From: an uncultured Oscillospiraceae bacterium
Lineage (GTDB): Bacteria; Bacillota; Clostridia; Oscillospirales; Acutalibacteraceae
Reading direction: 5' to 3'
Assembly (NCBI GenBank): GCA_900546735.1
Contig: URDW01000112.1
Coordinates: forward strand, 1 to 6,874
Length of the DNA stretch: 6,874 nucleotides
The number at the start of each line of letters is the position of its first letter. Position 1 is the first letter of the stretch. The notes beneath the pieces are model-generated. The model had not been told where the DNA came from. It ran no database searches and saw nothing but the letters and a program-made list of their open reading frames with translations. Of the stretch, positions 5,478 through 6,874 are shown in pieces. A program made the position numbers and the translations under genes.

Positions 5478-6874
5478 GTGAAAACAAGCAACAAAATTTT
5501 AAGTGCGTTTTTGGCATTTGCGCTTGTCATCAGCTCTGCGTTTGCGGCGTTTGCGTTTTCAAATAAAGAAGTAACGTACACCGCTAAGTACGAGGGCAAT
5601 GCCACGCGCGGTACATATGCGGGCATCCTGCAGGATGCAAACGACATGCTCGCCGGCGTTGCCTTTACAGGCGACACGCTGGCAACACTTTGGGGCGTTG
5701 TGCCCGGCATGACATCTGTTCTGCCTGAAGCGGCCGACGCTGCATTTTACGAAGCAGCCGACCCGGCACTTTTTGCCGGCCTTTCCGATTATATGGAGAG
5801 CGCCGGGCAAACGACCGTAACGGCCGACGTGCTCGCGGGCTATTTCGCCGAAAACCCGGTCACCGTCAATGCGGCCGAGTTTGCCGAGCATGCCGACATC
5901 TTTATTGATTCTATTGTGACAGCGAACGTAGCCAACGCTATCGGCGCCGGCCTTATGATCGGTATGCCGGATCATGGTGTGTCTCTTTGTGAGGATCTGG
6001 ACGGCCTTTGCCAGGCGCTTGGCATTGCGCAGCCGGTCGACAGCTACACGATCATCACTGGCGCAGCAACCGGTACGGCCGGTGCTGAGGTGCAGCTGCG
6101 TACTTACCTGAAAAACATTGTGCACGCATTCGTGCCGGACACCGCCGAGGGTCTGATGAACATTCTGCGCTCGATCGCTTATGTAGAAAACAGCGCGGCG
6201 CTTTACGAATCCCTCACCGGCCTGGTAGACAATATTGATACACTGGTCGGTCTGGTCGGCGTAGGCGAGGATGAGAACGTGCAGGCCACGCTCGACACCA
6301 TCAAAGAAACCATCAACAGCCTGCCTAAGGAAACCGTCACGGTAGACGGCGAAGAATTGACGATCTTCAATTATGAACAGTGCATCATGTACATTCTGAA
6401 GACTTACGTCTCGCCGGCGATCGGTATGGACTTGACGACCTTGATTCAGTTCAGCGACAAAACCAGCCTGTTGCTTCCGGTATATTTAGATTATTTCAAC
6501 TGGGCGAACATGGCCGCAACGGAAGACGAGGTGGATGCGCTCAACGTGGTGCTGCATTACCTGTATGTCAACTTGAATGAAAACAAAAGTGCTGTACGTC
6601 TTGCACTGGGTTTTGTGAAAGATATACCTGAACAGGTCACCACCATCATCAATGCAATGCTGAACAACAGCGAGGCAGATGCCGTGTGGATCATCTACCA
6701 GGAACTGCATGTACTGGCCGGTTATGAGCGTCCGACCGTACCGCCGGAGGAGCCGACAACGGAGACCACCACAACCACAACCACTACCACAACTACAACT
6801 ACGACCACTACGACCACCACGACGGAGGCGCCGGAGACATCTTCCACGACCACCACGACGGAGGCGCCGGAGAC
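5478..6874 (+). CDS. Secreted protein of unknown function with Thr/Glu/Pro linker, 3' partial
   Basis: I do not recognise this gene. The frame is open for 465 codons to the window end with no stop. It starts VKTSNKILSAFLAFALV (read as M), a signal peptide with a Lys-containing N-region, a hydrophobic core (about 7-27) and a likely signal-peptidase site after A-F-A (24-26). Residues about 30-420 are acidic, rich in Ala, Leu and Val, and look mainly helical. They contain three cysteines (171, 178, 302) and no catalytic, metal-binding or membrane motif I can name. From about 420 the chain turns into a linker: PTVPPEEPTTE, then 20 threonines (430-449), then EAPETSS and a second TTTTTEAPE. Such linkers in clostridial surface proteins usually connect an outer domain to a wall anchor, dockerin or second module; that part is cut off here. 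It is monocistronic on its left side, with its own promoter and leader. Surface or extracellular location is inferred. Confidence 0.8.
   Translation, partial: MKTSNKILSAFLAFALVISSAFAAFAFSNKEVTYTAKYEGNATRGTYAGILQDANDMLAGVAFTGDTLATLWGVVPGMTSVLPEAADAAFYEAADPALFAGLSDYMESAGQTTVTADVLAGYFAENPVTVNAAEFAEHADIFIDSIVTANVANAIGAGLMIGMPDHGVSLCEDLDGLCQALGIAQPVDSYTIITGAATGTAGAEVQLRTYLKNIVHAFVPDTAEGLMNILRSIAYVENSAALYESLTGLVDNIDTLVGLVGVGEDENVQATLDTIKETINSLPKETVTVDGEELTIFNYEQCIMYILKTYVSPAIGMDLTTLIQFSDKTSLLLPVYLDYFNWANMAATEDEVDALNVVLHYLYVNLNENKSAVRLALGFVKDIPEQVTTIINAMLNNSEADAVWIIYQELHVLAGYERPTVPPEEPTTETTTTTTTTTTTTTTTTTTTTEAPETSSTTTTTEAPE
6765..6824 (+). repeat. Twenty-codon threonine tract
   Basis: Twenty consecutive threonine codons use all four synonyms: eight ACC and four each of ACA, ACT and ACG. 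The mixture argues that the amino-acid run is kept at protein level and is not a fresh expansion of one triplet, although a loose six-base rhythm is visible. Thr-rich tracts of this type are flexible and are candidates for O-glycosylation. Confidence 0.9.
6810..6874 (+). repeat. 36-base in-frame tandem repeat at the contig end
   Basis: Bases 6810-6838 and 6846-6874 are identical over 29 positions, with a period of 36 bases, so each unit codes for 12 residues (TTTTTEAPETSS). The second unit is cut by the contig end. More copies probably follow, and short-read assembly would be expected to stop at such a place. Confidence 0.85.

Noticed and set aside
5559..6125. 188-codon minus-strand frame opposite the secreted-protein gene
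   Set aside because: The plus strand here has a promoter, ribosome site, signal peptide and a long open frame; the antisense frame has none of these.
6810..6874. Repeat spacing that could suggest a CRISPR array
   Set aside because: The gap between copies is only seven bases and the units are in frame and encode a Thr/Glu/Pro linker.

Overview
The window looks like one end-to-end contig from a GC-rich, low-G+C-lineage-type Gram-positive, most likely a gut clostridial bacterium (Oscillospiraceae/Ruminococcaceae-like). This placement is an inference from four things: strong AGGAGG ribosome sites, consensus TTGaca/TATAAT promoters, an FHA-SEDS-transpeptidase gene set of the Firmicutes/Actinobacteria kind, and a long Thr/EAPE linker of the style seen in ruminococcal surface proteins. 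No 16S or marker gene fixes the species.

Both contig ends carry warnings. Bases 1-47 are not genomic: they read as the end of the Illumina P7 primer, an 8-base index, and the Nextera read-2/Tn5 mosaic-end adapter. The far end (6765-6874) stops inside a low-complexity threonine tract with a 36-base repeat, which probably broke the assembly.

The left part (48-3874, minus strand) is a tightly packed cell-envelope operon. In transcription order it holds a membrane-anchored tandem-FHA protein, a FtsW/RodA/SpoVE-family (SEDS) glycosyltransferase, a short class B penicillin-binding transpeptidase, and the start of the GTPase gene hflX, which is cut off by the adapter. Stop and start codons touch or overlap at the last two junctions, and the ribosome site for each of the second and third genes is embedded in the end of the gene before it. 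The SEDS and transpeptidase proteins should work as a polymerase/cross-linker pair for peptidoglycan. The FHA protein is the likely phospho-threonine-reading regulator. A TTGACA-N17-TATCAT promoter lies just upstream.

A 252-base divergent intergenic region (3875-4126) separates this operon from galM (aldose 1-epimerase, 4127-5185, plus strand), which has its own TTGCAA-N17-TATAAT promoter and is followed by two terminator-like hairpins in tandem.

The right part (5338-6874, plus strand) has a second TTGCAA-N17-TATAAT promoter, a leader of about 105 bases, and a GTG-started secreted protein of unknown function. This protein has a signal peptide, about 390 residues of unrecognised, probably helical sequence, then a Pro/Thr/Glu linker with 20 threonines in a row. 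Its C-terminus is missing. It is the least explained item here. I see no CRISPR array, mobile element, tRNA or rRNA, and nothing that clearly amounts to a new multi-gene system.
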